This document shows, in pieces, positions 44,992 to 53,767 of a stretch of DNA of 64,000 nucleotides. The position numbers and the translations under genes were made by a program. Numbering within the stretch: the stretch's first letter is position 1; each line of letters starts with the position of its first letter. Location: positions 930,001 through 994,000 of the forward strand of contig NZ_JUHG01000011.1 in NCBI RefSeq assembly GCF_000799715.1. The letters are read 5' to 3'. The DNA comes from Martinezella rhizogenes (GTDB lineage: Bacteria; Pseudomonadota; Alphaproteobacteria; Rhizobiales; Rhizobiaceae). Below the pieces are notes generated by a model. The model was not told where the DNA came from. It was given only the letters and a program-made list of their open reading frames with translations, and did no database searches.

Positions 44992-46149
44992 ATGTTCCAG
45001 ACGGCATTCACTCTCACACTCACGCAATTTGCGCGCACCCTCAGCCTTCCCGAACGGCTACAACACTCGCCGGTGCGCAATCTCGCCCTGGAAGCGCTTC
45101 GCCAGCGCAACACGACGCTCGACGCGCTGTTTTACGACGTCAAGATCATCACTCCCGACGAAGCTTTCTACATCAGCGACTCTCTGGCCGCAGAAGGTAC
45201 GATCATGATCGTACCGCCGAGCGGCACCGGCGCAATCATTCTGTGCGAGACGCTGGAAGAGTTCGCGCGGCGCGGCGGCCTTGACGTGCAAGTGCTGGCA
45301 GTCGCCGGCATCGGTGGCTCCGCACTCGGCGCGGCGGCCTTTGCCCGCAACGTTGCAGACGCGATCGACGCTCCCGTCGCAGTCGTCGTTTCCGGCTATG
45401 GCCTCGCCGATGTCGTCACCGAGACGCTCGGCGGGCATTTCTTCTTCGGCCATCTCAAGGGTCTGCGCCCTGTCCTTGAAATGCTGGACGACCTTGCCGG
45501 TCGGCCGAAATTCGGCGCCGCCGACGCGCGCAGCGACGAAACAACCTCGCGCACCAGCCTGGACACCCGCACCGTGCGCGCGCTTCTGGCCGATCCCCGT
45601 TTCTCCTTCCATCTGCTCGTCGGGCACTCCAAGGGCAACCTGGTGCTCTCGGCAGCACTTCACGACCTCGGCAAGCAGGATGAGGCCCGCGTCGCAAAAC
45701 TGGCGATAAACACGAAGATAATCACCATCAGCACCCGCATCGCCATGCCACCGATCTTTTCCGACGTCATCGACGTCATCGGCGAGTGGGACTGGTTCGG
45801 CGAAATGAATTCGCGGCCGTTCATTACCGCCGACCGTCGCATTCCGCATGCCGGGCATCATACCAATACGGATTTGCACAGCCACCTGCCGGTGACATCA
45901 GTGCTGAAAGAGATCCTGGCCGCCGAACCGATTGCCCAAAAGGCTCAGCCCGCGTCGGCGCTGCATGTCGCGGCGAAAACAGAGACTTCGACGAACGAAC
46001 CCATTGCCGCATCGCCTTCAGTGCAACCGAAGCGGCGGTCTGTAACGATTGAAAAGGTAAAAAAGGCTTTCTCGGACAAGACCTTACCCGATATTCCACC
46101 GAAGGAAATCAGTTCCTCCGCCGAACTGCCACCACCGAAACCGCACTAA
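44992..46149 (+). CDS. Alpha/beta-hydrolase-like protein with a disordered tail
   Basis: This 385-residue protein has no signal peptide. A GHSKGN segment (about residues 208-213) matches the nucleophile elbow G-x-S-x-G in modified form (Gly-His-Ser-Lys-Gly), and earlier stretches (TIMIVPPSGTGAIILCETLEEF, LAVAGIGGSALGAAAFARNV, VAVVVSGYGLADVV) fit the alternating strands and helices of an alpha/beta hydrolase. The last 80 residues are polar, rich in Ala, Pro, Ser and Lys, and probably disordered. Similar genes occur in rhizobia as hypothetical proteins. The enzymatic role is not known. RBS GAGGTGACC lies a few bases upstream. Confidence 0.7.
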   Translation: MFQTAFTLTLTQFARTLSLPERLQHSPVRNLALEALRQRNTTLDALFYDVKIITPDEAFYISDSLAAEGTIMIVPPSGTGAIILCETLEEFARRGGLDVQVLAVAGIGGSALGAAAFARNVADAIDAPVAVVVSGYGLADVVTETLGGHFFFGHLKGLRPVLEMLDDLAGRPKFGAADARSDETTSRTSLDTRTVRALLADPRFSFHLLVGHSKGNLVLSAALHDLGKQDEARVAKLAINTKIITISTRIAMPPIFSDVIDVIGEWDWFGEMNSRPFITADRRIPHAGHHTNTDLHSHLPVTSVLKEILAAEPIAQKAQPASALHVAAKTETSTNEPIAASPSVQPKRRSVTIEKVKKAFSDKTLPDIPPKEISSSAELPPPKPH

Positions 46150-46360
46150 AATCGGGCACTGCGCAAATATTGCCTCAATATGTCGCGTATGGTGTTGGAG
46201 CATGGGCATTGCGGGCGTATAATTCTTAGCCGGCAAGCAAAAATGTCTCGATTCCCAAAGCAGATAAAGCCACAGAAATCCATGCCTTTTCAGTGACTTC
46301 CGCTTAGGCTTTACCTATCGTCAATGGCATCACGGCATGAGAAAGATATAAAAAGACGAC

Positions 46361-48004
46361 ATGGAATCCACCGTCGTGATGATCAACCTGTTCGGAGCCG
46401 TGGCATTGTTGCTATTCGGCCTCGCACAGGTAAAGGATGGTGTATCGCGTGCCTTCGGCGCACGGCTCAGAACCGGCCTTGCCAGCGGCACACGCGGCGG
46501 TCTTCGTTCCTTCGTATCCGGTTTCGTCGCAACCGTGGCGCTGCAAAGCTCAACCGCAACGGCCCTGATGATCGCCTCCTTCGTCGAGCGCGATCTCGTC
46601 CTGCCCAGCATGGCCCAGATCGTGCTGCTCGGCGCCAATGTCGGCACCGCGGTGACGGCCTGGATCGTCGCGACCGGCATCGAATGGTTGTCGCCGCTGA
46701 TCATCCTCATCGGCATCGTGCTCTATCGTCGCTCGTCCACCACGCAACAGGGCGCAGGCACAGCCCTGATCGGCATCGGCCTGATGCTGCTGTCATTGCA
46801 GCTCCTGAGCCTCGCCACGGAGCCGATGCGGCAATCTCCAGCGCTTGCCGCTTTCATCGGCCTGCTCGACGGCGCGCTGCCGGTGGCGCTGATCTTTTCG
46901 GCTGTGCTCGCCTTCGTCTCCTCGTCCAGCCTCGCCGTGGTCGTGCTGATCCTGTCACTTGCCTCGGCCGGTATTCTATCTCCGGCGCTGACAGTGGTGC
47001 TCGTGCTCGGCGCCAATCTCGGCGGCGCGATCCCACCCGTCGTGGCTACTCTCTCCGGCCCCGCCACCGCTCGGCGCGTGACGCTTGGCAACCTGATCGT
47101 GCGCACCATCGGCTGTCTCATCGTCCTACCCTTTGCAAGCTATATCGGCGCGTGGATGCAGGGCCTGCATTTTTCGCCAGCCAAGCTGCCGGTCGACGTG
47201 CACCTGCTCTTCAACATCGCCCTCGCCATCTGCGCCTGGCCATTCTCGTCCTTCCTGTCGAAGACGATGCTGCGGCTGGTGCGCGACGATCCGCAGACCG
47301 ATGACGGACCGAAGTTTCTCGATCATAACGCACTCAGCACGCCAGTCGTGGCGCTCGCCAGCGCGACGCGCGAAGTCCTCGGTGTCGGTGATCTCATCGA
47401 ACGCATGTTGATCCGCACGCAAAATTCCTTCAACCACAACGACCTGTCGCCGTTGAAGGAAATTGCAGGTCTGGAAAAGCGTGTCGACCGCATCCAGCAG
47501 GAGGTGAAGATCTATCTCTCCAAGCTCGGGCGCGAGGGGCTGGACGACGAAAACGGCCGCCGCTCGATCGTCATCATCGACTATGCCATCAACCTCGAGC
47601 ATATCGGCGACATCATCGAAAAGGGCCTGGCCGAACAGGTGGCGAAGAAGATCGGCAAGGGCCTGACCTTCTCGGACGACGGTTATCAGGAGCTGCAAAA
47701 GCTCTTCAGCATGACGATCGACAATCTGCGCATCGCCCAGACCATCTTCGTCACCCGCGATTTCAACCTCGCTCGTCAGCTCATGGAAGTAAAAGTCGAT
47801 GTCCGCCGGCTGGAGAAGCAATCCTCCGAGCGCCATCTCGAACGCCTGCGCGACGGCCGCGTCGACAGCCTGCAGACCAGCTCGCTGCATCTCGACATGC
47901 TGCGCGACCTGAAGCGCATCAACGCCCACATCGTCTCCGTGGCGCATCCGATCCTGGATGAAAGCGGGCTATTGATCGAGAGCCGGCTGCGGAACACGCA
48001 GTAG
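46361..48004 (+). CDS. Na+/phosphate cotransporter family protein with PhoU-like tail
   Basis: This 547-residue protein carries two Na/Pi-cotransporter repeats. The first has ALQSSTATALMI (about 66-77) and ANVGTAVTAWIV; the second has VSSSSLAVVVLIL (about 185-197) and GANLGGAIPPVV. These QSS/SSS motifs bind substrate in NptA/SLC34-type carriers. A long cytoplasmic C-terminus (about 330-540) is helical and PhoU-like (NDLSPLKEIAGLEKRVDRIQQEVKIYL, INLEHIGDIIEKG). It likely moves phosphate, probably outward in bacteria such as E. coli YjbB. No Pho box is evident upstream. Confidence 0.9.
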   Translation: MESTVVMINLFGAVALLLFGLAQVKDGVSRAFGARLRTGLASGTRGGLRSFVSGFVATVALQSSTATALMIASFVERDLVLPSMAQIVLLGANVGTAVTAWIVATGIEWLSPLIILIGIVLYRRSSTTQQGAGTALIGIGLMLLSLQLLSLATEPMRQSPALAAFIGLLDGALPVALIFSAVLAFVSSSSLAVVVLILSLASAGILSPALTVVLVLGANLGGAIPPVVATLSGPATARRVTLGNLIVRTIGCLIVLPFASYIGAWMQGLHFSPAKLPVDVHLLFNIALAICAWPFSSFLSKTMLRLVRDDPQTDDGPKFLDHNALSTPVVALASATREVLGVGDLIERMLIRTQNSFNHNDLSPLKEIAGLEKRVDRIQQEVKIYLSKLGREGLDDENGRRSIVIIDYAINLEHIGDIIEKGLAEQVAKKIGKGLTFSDDGYQELQKLFSMTIDNLRIAQTIFVTRDFNLARQLMEVKVDVRRLEKQSSERHLERLRDGRVDSLQTSSLHLDMLRDLKRINAHIVSVAHPILDESGLLIESRLRNTQ

Positions 48005-48032
48005 CCGTTTCAAACCGCCGACGACGTTCCGA

Positions 48033-48293
48033 TCAATCCGCCGATGGCAGGCGCCGCATGGTGAACTCGATGCGGTCGCCGTCGACCTGTCGCCAGCTTT
48101 CGACTTCGGTCCAGTAAGCAGCTTTTGGGAAAGCATCGAACCATTCACGCGCCTTGGCGCGTGCTTCCGGACGACTGAGGCAAAAGGTCTCGCGAACAAA
48201 TTCGCTTTTTCTACCGGTGGGATTTTCCTGCCGGTACCGGAGCATTCTGCGTTTCAACCCGTCAAGGGGCGGCGGTCCGGGTATCTTCATCAT
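48033..48293 (-). CDS. Small conserved protein of unknown function
   Basis: This 86-residue basic protein begins with tandem ATGs (48293, 48290) behind AAAGGCGAGG. It shows GPPPLDGLKRRMLRYRQENPTGRKSEFVRE, FCLSRPEARAKAREWFDAFPKAAYWTEVESWRQVDGDRIEFTMRRLP. No domain is recognised; codon use fits the neighbours and similar proteins are frequent in rhizobia. It lies between the convergent phosphate transporter gene and divergent hemF. Confidence 0.7.
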   Translation of the reverse strand: MMKIPGPPPLDGLKRRMLRYRQENPTGRKSEFVRETFCLSRPEARAKAREWFDAFPKAAYWTEVESWRQVDGDRIEFTMRRLPSAD

Positions 48294-48451
48294 GAAACCT
48301 CGCCTTTAAGAGGGAACATAATACCGCATTTGGCAATTTGCGAGTCGATTCTCCCGAGGGACCAGCGTGCTGGTTCCGCCACGATGTTGCTGATATTCAA
48401 AGCGACAAATCGAATCGCGGGCCTCTGGCCGCCCGTATCCGGAGAGCACAT

Positions 48452-49363
48452 ATGGAACGACCGAACCTCCCCAAGGAACTGCCCGAGGACATCGAAGAAA
48501 AGAAGGAAGCGGCGCAAGGCTGGTTTCAGAGCCTGCGCGACGCACTTTGCGCCGAGTTCGAACAGCTGGAAGACGAGCTCGCCGGTCCCCTGTCCGATCA
48601 GACGCCGGGGCGCTTCGTCGCCAAGGACTGGCAGCGGGAGAACGGCGAAGGCGGCGGCGGCCGCATGTCGATGATGGAAGGCCGCGTTTTCGAGAAGGTC
48701 GGCATCCACACATCGACCGTCTATGGCGAATTCTCGCCCGACTTTCGCAGCCAGATCCCAGGCGCCGAAGAAGATCCCCGCTTCTGGGCCTCCGGCCTGT
48801 CGCTGATCGCCCATCCGGTCAATCCGAATGTGCCGACCGTACACATGAACACCCGCATGGTGGTAACGACAAGCCAATGGTTCGGCGGCGGCTGTGATCT
48901 GACGCCGATGCTCAACCGTCGGCGCACGCAGGAAGACACCGATAGCGTCCTCTTCCACCGCGCGATGCAGATCGTCTGCGATCGCCATAAGGTGGCGGAC
49001 TACCAGCGCTACAAGGCATGGTGCGACGAGTATTTCTATTTGAAGCACCGCAATGAATCACGCGGTATCGGCGGCATTTTCTTCGACTGGCTGCATTCCT
49101 CGGAAGAAGCCGGCGGCTGGGATGCCGATTTCGCCTTCACCCGCGATGTCGGCCGCGCATTCTCGATGGTCTATCCCCGGATCGTGCGCTCGAACTTCAA
49201 CGAAGCATGGACCGAAGAGGATCGTGACGAACAATTGATCCGTCGCGGACGCTATGTGGAGTTCAATTTGCTCTATGATCGGGGTACAATATTCGGGCTG
49301 AAGACAGGCGGCAATGTTGAGTCGATCCTATCGTCCCTGCCGCCCGTGGTGCGTTGGCCGTAA
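48452..49363 (+). CDS. hemF: Oxygen-dependent coproporphyrinogen III oxidase
   Basis: The ATG at 48452 follows GGAGAG, giving 303 residues. The frame upstream is not supported. The protein matches HemF throughout: [53 protein letters not shown], the signature [24 protein letters not shown] and the C-terminal [35 protein letters not shown]. It turns coproporphyrinogen III into protoporphyrinogen IX with O2 in haem synthesis, supporting cytochromes such as the bc1 complex here. Confidence 0.96.
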   Translation: MERPNLPKELPEDIEEKKEAAQGWFQSLRDALCAEFEQLEDELAGPLSDQTPGRFVAKDWQRENGEGGGGRMSMMEGRVFEKVGIHTSTVYGEFSPDFRSQIPGAEEDPRFWASGLSLIAHPVNPNVPTVHMNTRMVVTTSQWFGGGCDLTPMLNRRRTQEDTDSVLFHRAMQIVCDRHKVADYQRYKAWCDEYFYLKHRNESRGIGGIFFDWLHSSEEAGGWDADFAFTRDVGRAFSMVYPRIVRSNFNEAWTEEDRDEQLIRRGRYVEFNLLYDRGTIFGLKTGGNVESILSSLPPVVRWP

Positions 49364-49433
49364 GCGCCAGCATTAAAACATCGGAGGAGTACTTAAGGTT
49401 AGGTAATGCGCGTTTCAATCGGAGGAGGTTGTT

Positions 49434-49712
49434 ATGGCAGTACAGAATCAAGTGGCGGAGATTGCAACTGAACAGAAGCTTTCGCATGGCGTCGACACGC
49501 CGGACTTCATCATCCGGCTGGCCGAGGATATGCGGGTCAGAAGCGGATCGGATCTGCCTCTCTCCTGCTTTGTCGAGCAGGTCAGGATGCAGTTTGCGGG
49601 CAAGTCGCCTGGCGAAATCGCCCGCATGGCAGTGGATCGCCCAGCGCGGCAAAAACTGGGCGCGACGTATCAATCCGCGGATTGCTTCAAAGCGTGGGCC
49701 ATGCCGGACTGA
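49434..49712 (+). CDS. Small conserved protein of unknown function
   Basis: This 92-residue protein starts behind a strong GGAGGAGG site 6 bases upstream. It is soluble, has no signal peptide, contains two cysteines (CFVEQVRMQF, ADCFKAW) and a helix-rich layout (DTPDFIIRLAEDMRV, SPGEIARMAVDRP). I do not recognise a domain. It lies 70 bases after hemF in the same direction, so it could share the hemF transcript or have its own. Confidence 0.7.
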   Translation: MAVQNQVAEIATEQKLSHGVDTPDFIIRLAEDMRVRSGSDLPLSCFVEQVRMQFAGKSPGEIARMAVDRPARQKLGATYQSADCFKAWAMPD

Positions 49713-49845
49713 TGTCCGGAAAGCATCGTCCGGCAGGAGAAAAGCCTTGCCGGGCGCACGAAACCTTTCCTCACCTATCGCGTTTCGACCTTCGTGCCCT
49801 CCGGCATGAAGAAATGACATCGCGTTGAAATATCAGGAGGCAGAT

Positions 49846-50031
49846 ATGCGACTGTTCGAATGTGGTACGCTCGTGCCCGGCTGCGACTGGCACACCCGCG
49901 CCAATGACGATGCCGAGGTGGTTCGTCGCGCCGTCGAGCACATGCGTAACGCCCATGGCGAGACGATCATCCGGGAAAGCATGGTCGACAATATCAAGAC
50001 CCGCATTCGCGACGAAGCGAACGCCGCCTAG
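49846..50031 (+). CDS. DUF1059 small protein
   Basis: The ATG at 49846 has CAGGAGG 5 bases upstream, giving 61 residues; a TTG at 49825 is in frame but less likely. The pattern FECGTLVPGCDWHTRANDDAEVVRRAVEHMRNAHGE, with Cys-x(5)-Cys and a spaced His, is DUF1059. The Cys and His spacing suggests a metal site like a small zinc ribbon. Its function is unknown; these genes often sit near stress-response genes. It stops just before the convergent cca gene. Confidence 0.85.
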   Translation: MRLFECGTLVPGCDWHTRANDDAEVVRRAVEHMRNAHGETIIRESMVDNIKTRIRDEANAA

Positions 50032-50048
50032 TCACCAGCCCGTGGACA

Positions 50049-51305
50049 TCAGGACTCGATCAACTCCTTCAGCCGGGCGAGCAGCGCCGCCCGGTCCATG
50101 GCGAAATTGCCGTCGAGCCATTGCTGCTCGAGCTTGCCAAGGATATCGCCGACCCGAGGACCTGCGCTGACGCCCGCAGTCAAGGCATCCGCGCCGCTGA
50201 CCGGAAACACCGGCTTCTTCCAGCGTGTCGTCCGCTCCAGCAGCCTGCCCAGCCGGGCCGTGCGTGCCATCTCCTCGAAATCAGCTTCCGCCTTGCCCCG
50301 CGCAACGGCAAGCGCCAGCTTCAGCCGAGCGCCGACGCCAGAGGTATCATAGCGGTAGAGCAAGCGATCGAAGGCCGCTTCCGACATATCGTCCTTGAGA
50401 CCGGGCGCATTCGCCCAGCCCTGCAAATAGGCGGCCTCCGCCTTCGACAGTCGCAGCCTTTCGGCAAGCTTTGCCAGCCGCGCCGCGTCCGGCGGCACGA
50501 TGGCCGCAAGCCGCAGCAGCGGATCGGCTGTCCAGCCGAGCGCCTGTTCCGTGGAGACCAGCGCCGGAATGGCATCGATGCCCCATTTCTCGGTCTCCGG
50601 CAGCACCTCGGTCAGGATCCCGACCTGCCGCATCCACAGCAAGGCCCGGCCCGGGTCCTTGGCCGCAAGCAGCTTTTTCATCTCCGACCAGACACGCTCC
50701 GCCGACAGCGATGCGATCTTGGAGCGCGCCGCCGCGCAGGCGCGCAACCCGTCGGCATCCGGTCGACCACTGCCGTAATAGGCAAAGAAGCGGAAGAAAC
50801 GCAGGATACGCAGATGGTCCTCGGCGATCCGCGTCGCCGCGTCGCCGATAAAGCGGATATTGCGGCGCTCGAGATCGGCAAGCCCGCCGACCATATCGAC
50901 GACCTCGCCATCGTCAGAAGCATAGAGCGCGTTGATCGTCAGGTCTCGCCGCTCGGCATCCGCCTGCCAGTCATTGCTGAAGGCCACCTGAGCACGGCGA
51001 CCATCGGTTTCAACATCGCGGCGCAAGGTGGTGATCTCAAACGGTTTTCCATCGATGACCAGCGTCACCGTCCCATGCGCGATACCCGTTGGCACCGCCT
51101 TGATACCGGCGGCAACCGCCCTTTCGATGACCGCCTGCGGCAGCAGGGTCGTGGCAATATCGATATCAGCGACAGGCAACCCCAGCAGGCTATTGCGCAC
51201 CGCGCCGCCGACGACACGCGCCTCGCCACCATTAGCATTCAGCAGGGACAGCACGCGCTGCAGGGCCTCGTCCTTGAACCAGGTCTCGCCGGCAACGGAA
51301 GTCAT
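50049..51305 (-). CDS. cca: CCA tRNA nucleotidyltransferase / poly(A) polymerase family
   Basis: This 418-residue class II nucleotidyltransferase shows VVGGAVRNSLLGLPVADIDIATTLLP (about 31-56) with the DxD metal motif, the RRDVETDGRRAQVAF loop, RRDLTINALY and the EDHLRILRFFRFFAYYG helix. It adds or repairs the 3' CCA end of tRNA. It is the third gene of an overlapping operon with DUF1285 and NUDIX genes, each overlapping by 4 bases (ATGA), an arrangement usual in Rhizobiales. Confidence 0.93.
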   Translation of the reverse strand: MTSVAGETWFKDEALQRVLSLLNANGGEARVVGGAVRNSLLGLPVADIDIATTLLPQAVIERAVAAGIKAVPTGIAHGTVTLVIDGKPFEITTLRRDVETDGRRAQVAFSNDWQADAERRDLTINALYASDDGEVVDMVGGLADLERRNIRFIGDAATRIAEDHLRILRFFRFFAYYGSGRPDADGLRACAAARSKIASLSAERVWSEMKKLLAAKDPGRALLWMRQVGILTEVLPETEKWGIDAIPALVSTEQALGWTADPLLRLAAIVPPDAARLAKLAERLRLSKAEAAYLQGWANAPGLKDDMSEAAFDRLLYRYDTSGVGARLKLALAVARGKAEADFEEMARTARLGRLLERTTRWKKPVFPVSGADALTAGVSAGPRVGDILGKLEQQWLDGNFAMDRAALLARLKELIES

Positions 51306-51937
51306 GAATAAAGCCTTTCATAAAGCGTGCGGACAATGCCAGCGGTAATGCCCCAGATCATGTGCGATCCATAGGGCATGCGATAGAATTGACGCTCGAT
51401 TCCCTGCCATACCATGCTGTCGGTAACGTGATGGTCCGGATCCATCAGGAAGGAGAGCGGAACCTCGAAAGCATCCTCCACCTCGGTCGGATTGAGCGCC
51501 AGTTCGAAGCCGGGCTTGACCACCGCGAGGATCGGCGTGATGCGAAAGCCAGTTGCGGCCAGATAATGGGGCAATCGGGCCACCGGCTCGATAAAGATAT
51601 CCGCCAGGCCGATCTCCTCGGCCGCCTCGCGCATCGCCGCCATTTCCGGCGACGCATCCTCCGGATCAATGGCGCCGCCGGGAAAGGCGATCTGGCCGGA
51701 GTGCTTGCGCAAGGTCGAGGTGCGCAGCGTGAAGATGACCTTGGCGTCCTCGCCGTCATCCACCACCGGCACCAGCACCGCCGCATCGCGCAGCGTCTGC
51801 CCTTCGACTTGCAGGATCGTTTCCGGATTGAGCACATGGTCGCCATGGTCGCGCCAGGCAAGCTCGACCGGTCCGCCGCTCTGATTGAGCGCACGTCGCC
51901 GGAATTCACCGGCGGAATAAAGAGGAAATTCGCTCAT
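51302..51937 (-). CDS. NUDIX hydrolase, CoA pyrophosphatase type
   Basis: The ATG at 51937 overlaps the DUF1285 stop and gives 211 residues; the longer frame is a shadow. The NUDIX box is visible as GGAIDPEDASPEMAAMREAAEEIGL (about 91-115), preceded by LRKHSGQIAFPGG, which is the UPF0035/NudL-type CoA pyrophosphatase motif. It probably splits CoA or acyl-CoA to phosphopantetheine derivatives and 3',5'-ADP. Confidence 0.9.
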   Translation of the reverse strand: MSEFPLYSAGEFRRRALNQSGGPVELAWRDHGDHVLNPETILQVEGQTLRDAAVLVPVVDDGEDAKVIFTLRTSTLRKHSGQIAFPGGAIDPEDASPEMAAMREAAEEIGLADIFIEPVARLPHYLAATGFRITPILAVVKPGFELALNPTEVEDAFEVPLSFLMDPDHHVTDSMVWQGIERQFYRMPYGSHMIWGITAGIVRTLYERLYS

Positions 51938-52557
51938 CGCGTCAGCGCGTCCAGTTCGGCAACCGGCATGACGGGAAAGACAGAGGTGCCGGAGCGCACG
52001 CAAAATATCTCCCGCCCGGCAATCACCACCGTCTCTCCGAGTTCGACGAGATCATACATCACCGCGCGTGTCACCAGCGCTTCAAGCCGGCCGCGAACAT
52101 GCAGATAGGGTTTCAATTCATCATTGTCGCCGCGGATGACGAAGCGAATCGGATGCTCCCGACCCGCCTCGACGACATCGCCGACATTAGTGCGGAACGT
52201 CAGGAGCCGTTTGCCGTCCCGTTCGGTCACGCTCATCTCCACGGCGACGAAGTGCGCGTCGACGACACGGATGCCGACCTTTTCCACAGGGGTGACGAGA
52301 TAGGTCTTCTCATCCGCATCCTTACGCAGAACCGTGGAAAACAACCGAACCAGCGGCGCGCGGCCGATCGGCGTACCCATATAGAACCAGGTGCCGTCGG
52401 CGCGGATTTCCATATCGATATCGCCGCAAAACGGTGGGTTCCAGCGATCGACGGGCGGCAGGCCCTTCTTGCGTCCGCCACTGTCGCCAGCCGCGCGCGA
52501 AATCAGCGCAGCCAGACTTGCCGCATCGCTGGTCGACCTGATTTCTTCGCTTGCCAT
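51934..52557 (-). CDS. DUF1285 protein
   Basis: This 207-residue protein is the first gene of the operon. Its DUF1285 pattern is clear: PPVDRWNPPFCGDIDMEIRADGTWFYMGTPIGRAPLVRLFSTVLRKDADEKTYLVTPVEKVGIRVVDAHFVAVEM, and a C-terminal FVIRGDNDELKPYLHVRGRLEALVTRAVMYDLVE. Two beta-barrel-like halves are typical of the family. It is cytoplasmic and its function is unknown; the constant link to NUDIX and cca genes suggests nucleotide or RNA metabolism. Confidence 0.9.
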   Translation of the reverse strand: MASEEIRSTSDAASLAALISRAAGDSGGRKKGLPPVDRWNPPFCGDIDMEIRADGTWFYMGTPIGRAPLVRLFSTVLRKDADEKTYLVTPVEKVGIRVVDAHFVAVEMSVTERDGKRLLTFRTNVGDVVEAGREHPIRFVIRGDNDELKPYLHVRGRLEALVTRAVMYDLVELGETVVIAGREIFCVRSGTSVFPVMPVAELDALTR

Positions 52558-52725
52558 CGTTCCGTCCCGGTTTGCACTTAGTCCTGAATACAGCCGTTTC
52601 TCACGAGATAGTCATTCGAAACGCGCTTGTCAGCTATCTTCATGGCGGTAAGTTGTATTGAGTATGAGGCAAATGTGTAAGTTCTGCGAATCGCGCGTAC
52701 CGTTTATCAGCCGTTGGAGATGCAA

Positions 52726-53739
52726 ATGGGCATGATCAAATCGACCGAAACGAGCCTCGATGACCAGGCCATGATTGCATCCGCCGAACGGGCACTGGGT
52801 GATATCGCCACCATTCGCGAAGAGGTTTCGAAGGTCATCTTCGGCCAGGAAAGCGTCGTCGAAAACACGCTTCTCGCCGTGCTTGCCGGTGGTCATGCCC
52901 TGCTGGTCGGCGTACCGGGCCTTGCCAAGACCAAGCTGGTGACCACGCTCGGCGCCGTCCTTGGCCTTGCCGCCAGCCGCGTGCAATTCACACCGGACCT
53001 GATGCCGTCGGATATTCTCGGCTCCGAAGTCATGGACCAGGATGAAAGCGGTCGCCGCTCCTTCCGCTTCGTCAAGGGCCCCGTCTTCGCGCAGTTGCTG
53101 ATGGCCGACGAAATCAACCGCGCCTCGCCGCGCACGCAATCGGCGCTGCTGCAATCGATGCAGGAATATCATGTCACCATCGCCGGCCAGCGCTATGACC
53201 TGCCGGCGCCATTCCACGTTCTGGCAACGCAGAACCCGCTGGAGCAGGAAGGCACCTACCCGTTGCCGGAAGCGCAGCTCGACCGTTTTCTGCTGCAGGT
53301 CGATGTCGATTATCCTGAACTTGCCGACGAACGCCGGATCCTGCTCGAAACCACCGGCCTCAACGAGGCGACGCCGCATGCGGTGATCGATGCCGAGCGA
53401 TTGATCGAGATCCAGACGCTGATCCGCCAGATGCCGGTCAGCGACGGTGTCGTCGATGCCATCCTTTCCCTGGTGCGATCCGCCCGCCCCGGTCAGGGCA
53501 ATGCCTCGACCGACAAGCATGTCGCCTGGGGCCCCGGCCCCCGCGCCGGCCAGGCGATGATGCTCTGCGCCCGCGCCCGCGCGCTCTATGAAGGCAGGCT
53601 TGCGCCTTCGCTCGATGATGTGCACGCGCTGGCCGAGCCGGTGCTGCAACACCGCATGGCGCTGACCTTTTCGGCTCGCGCCGAAGGCATGTCGGTGCGG
53701 GACGTGATTGCAGAGCTGGTCAAGCAGTCAAGAACGTAA
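52726..53739 (+). CDS. MoxR-family AAA+ ATPase
   Basis: Of four in-frame starts (TTG 52714, ATG 52720, 52726, 52732) I choose 52726, 6 bases after GGAG, giving 337 residues. The MoxR pattern is strong: GQESVVENTLLAVLAGGHALLVGVPGLAKTKL (Walker A), MADEINRASPRTQSALLQSMQE (Walker B), LATQNPLEQEGTYPLPEAQLDRFLLQVD (sensor 1 and arginine finger). MoxR ATPases act as chaperones that mature metal- or VWA-containing protein complexes. It opens a five-gene operon with DUF58, DUF4159 and VWA-like membrane proteins. Confidence 0.93.
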   Translation: MGMIKSTETSLDDQAMIASAERALGDIATIREEVSKVIFGQESVVENTLLAVLAGGHALLVGVPGLAKTKLVTTLGAVLGLAASRVQFTPDLMPSDILGSEVMDQDESGRRSFRFVKGPVFAQLLMADEINRASPRTQSALLQSMQEYHVTIAGQRYDLPAPFHVLATQNPLEQEGTYPLPEAQLDRFLLQVDVDYPELADERRILLETTGLNEATPHAVIDAERLIEIQTLIRQMPVSDGVVDAILSLVRSARPGQGNASTDKHVAWGPGPRAGQAMMLCARARALYEGRLAPSLDDVHALAEPVLQHRMALTFSARAEGMSVRDVIAELVKQSRT

Positions 53740-53767
53740 CTCGGAATATCGAGGAGACTATAAGCGC

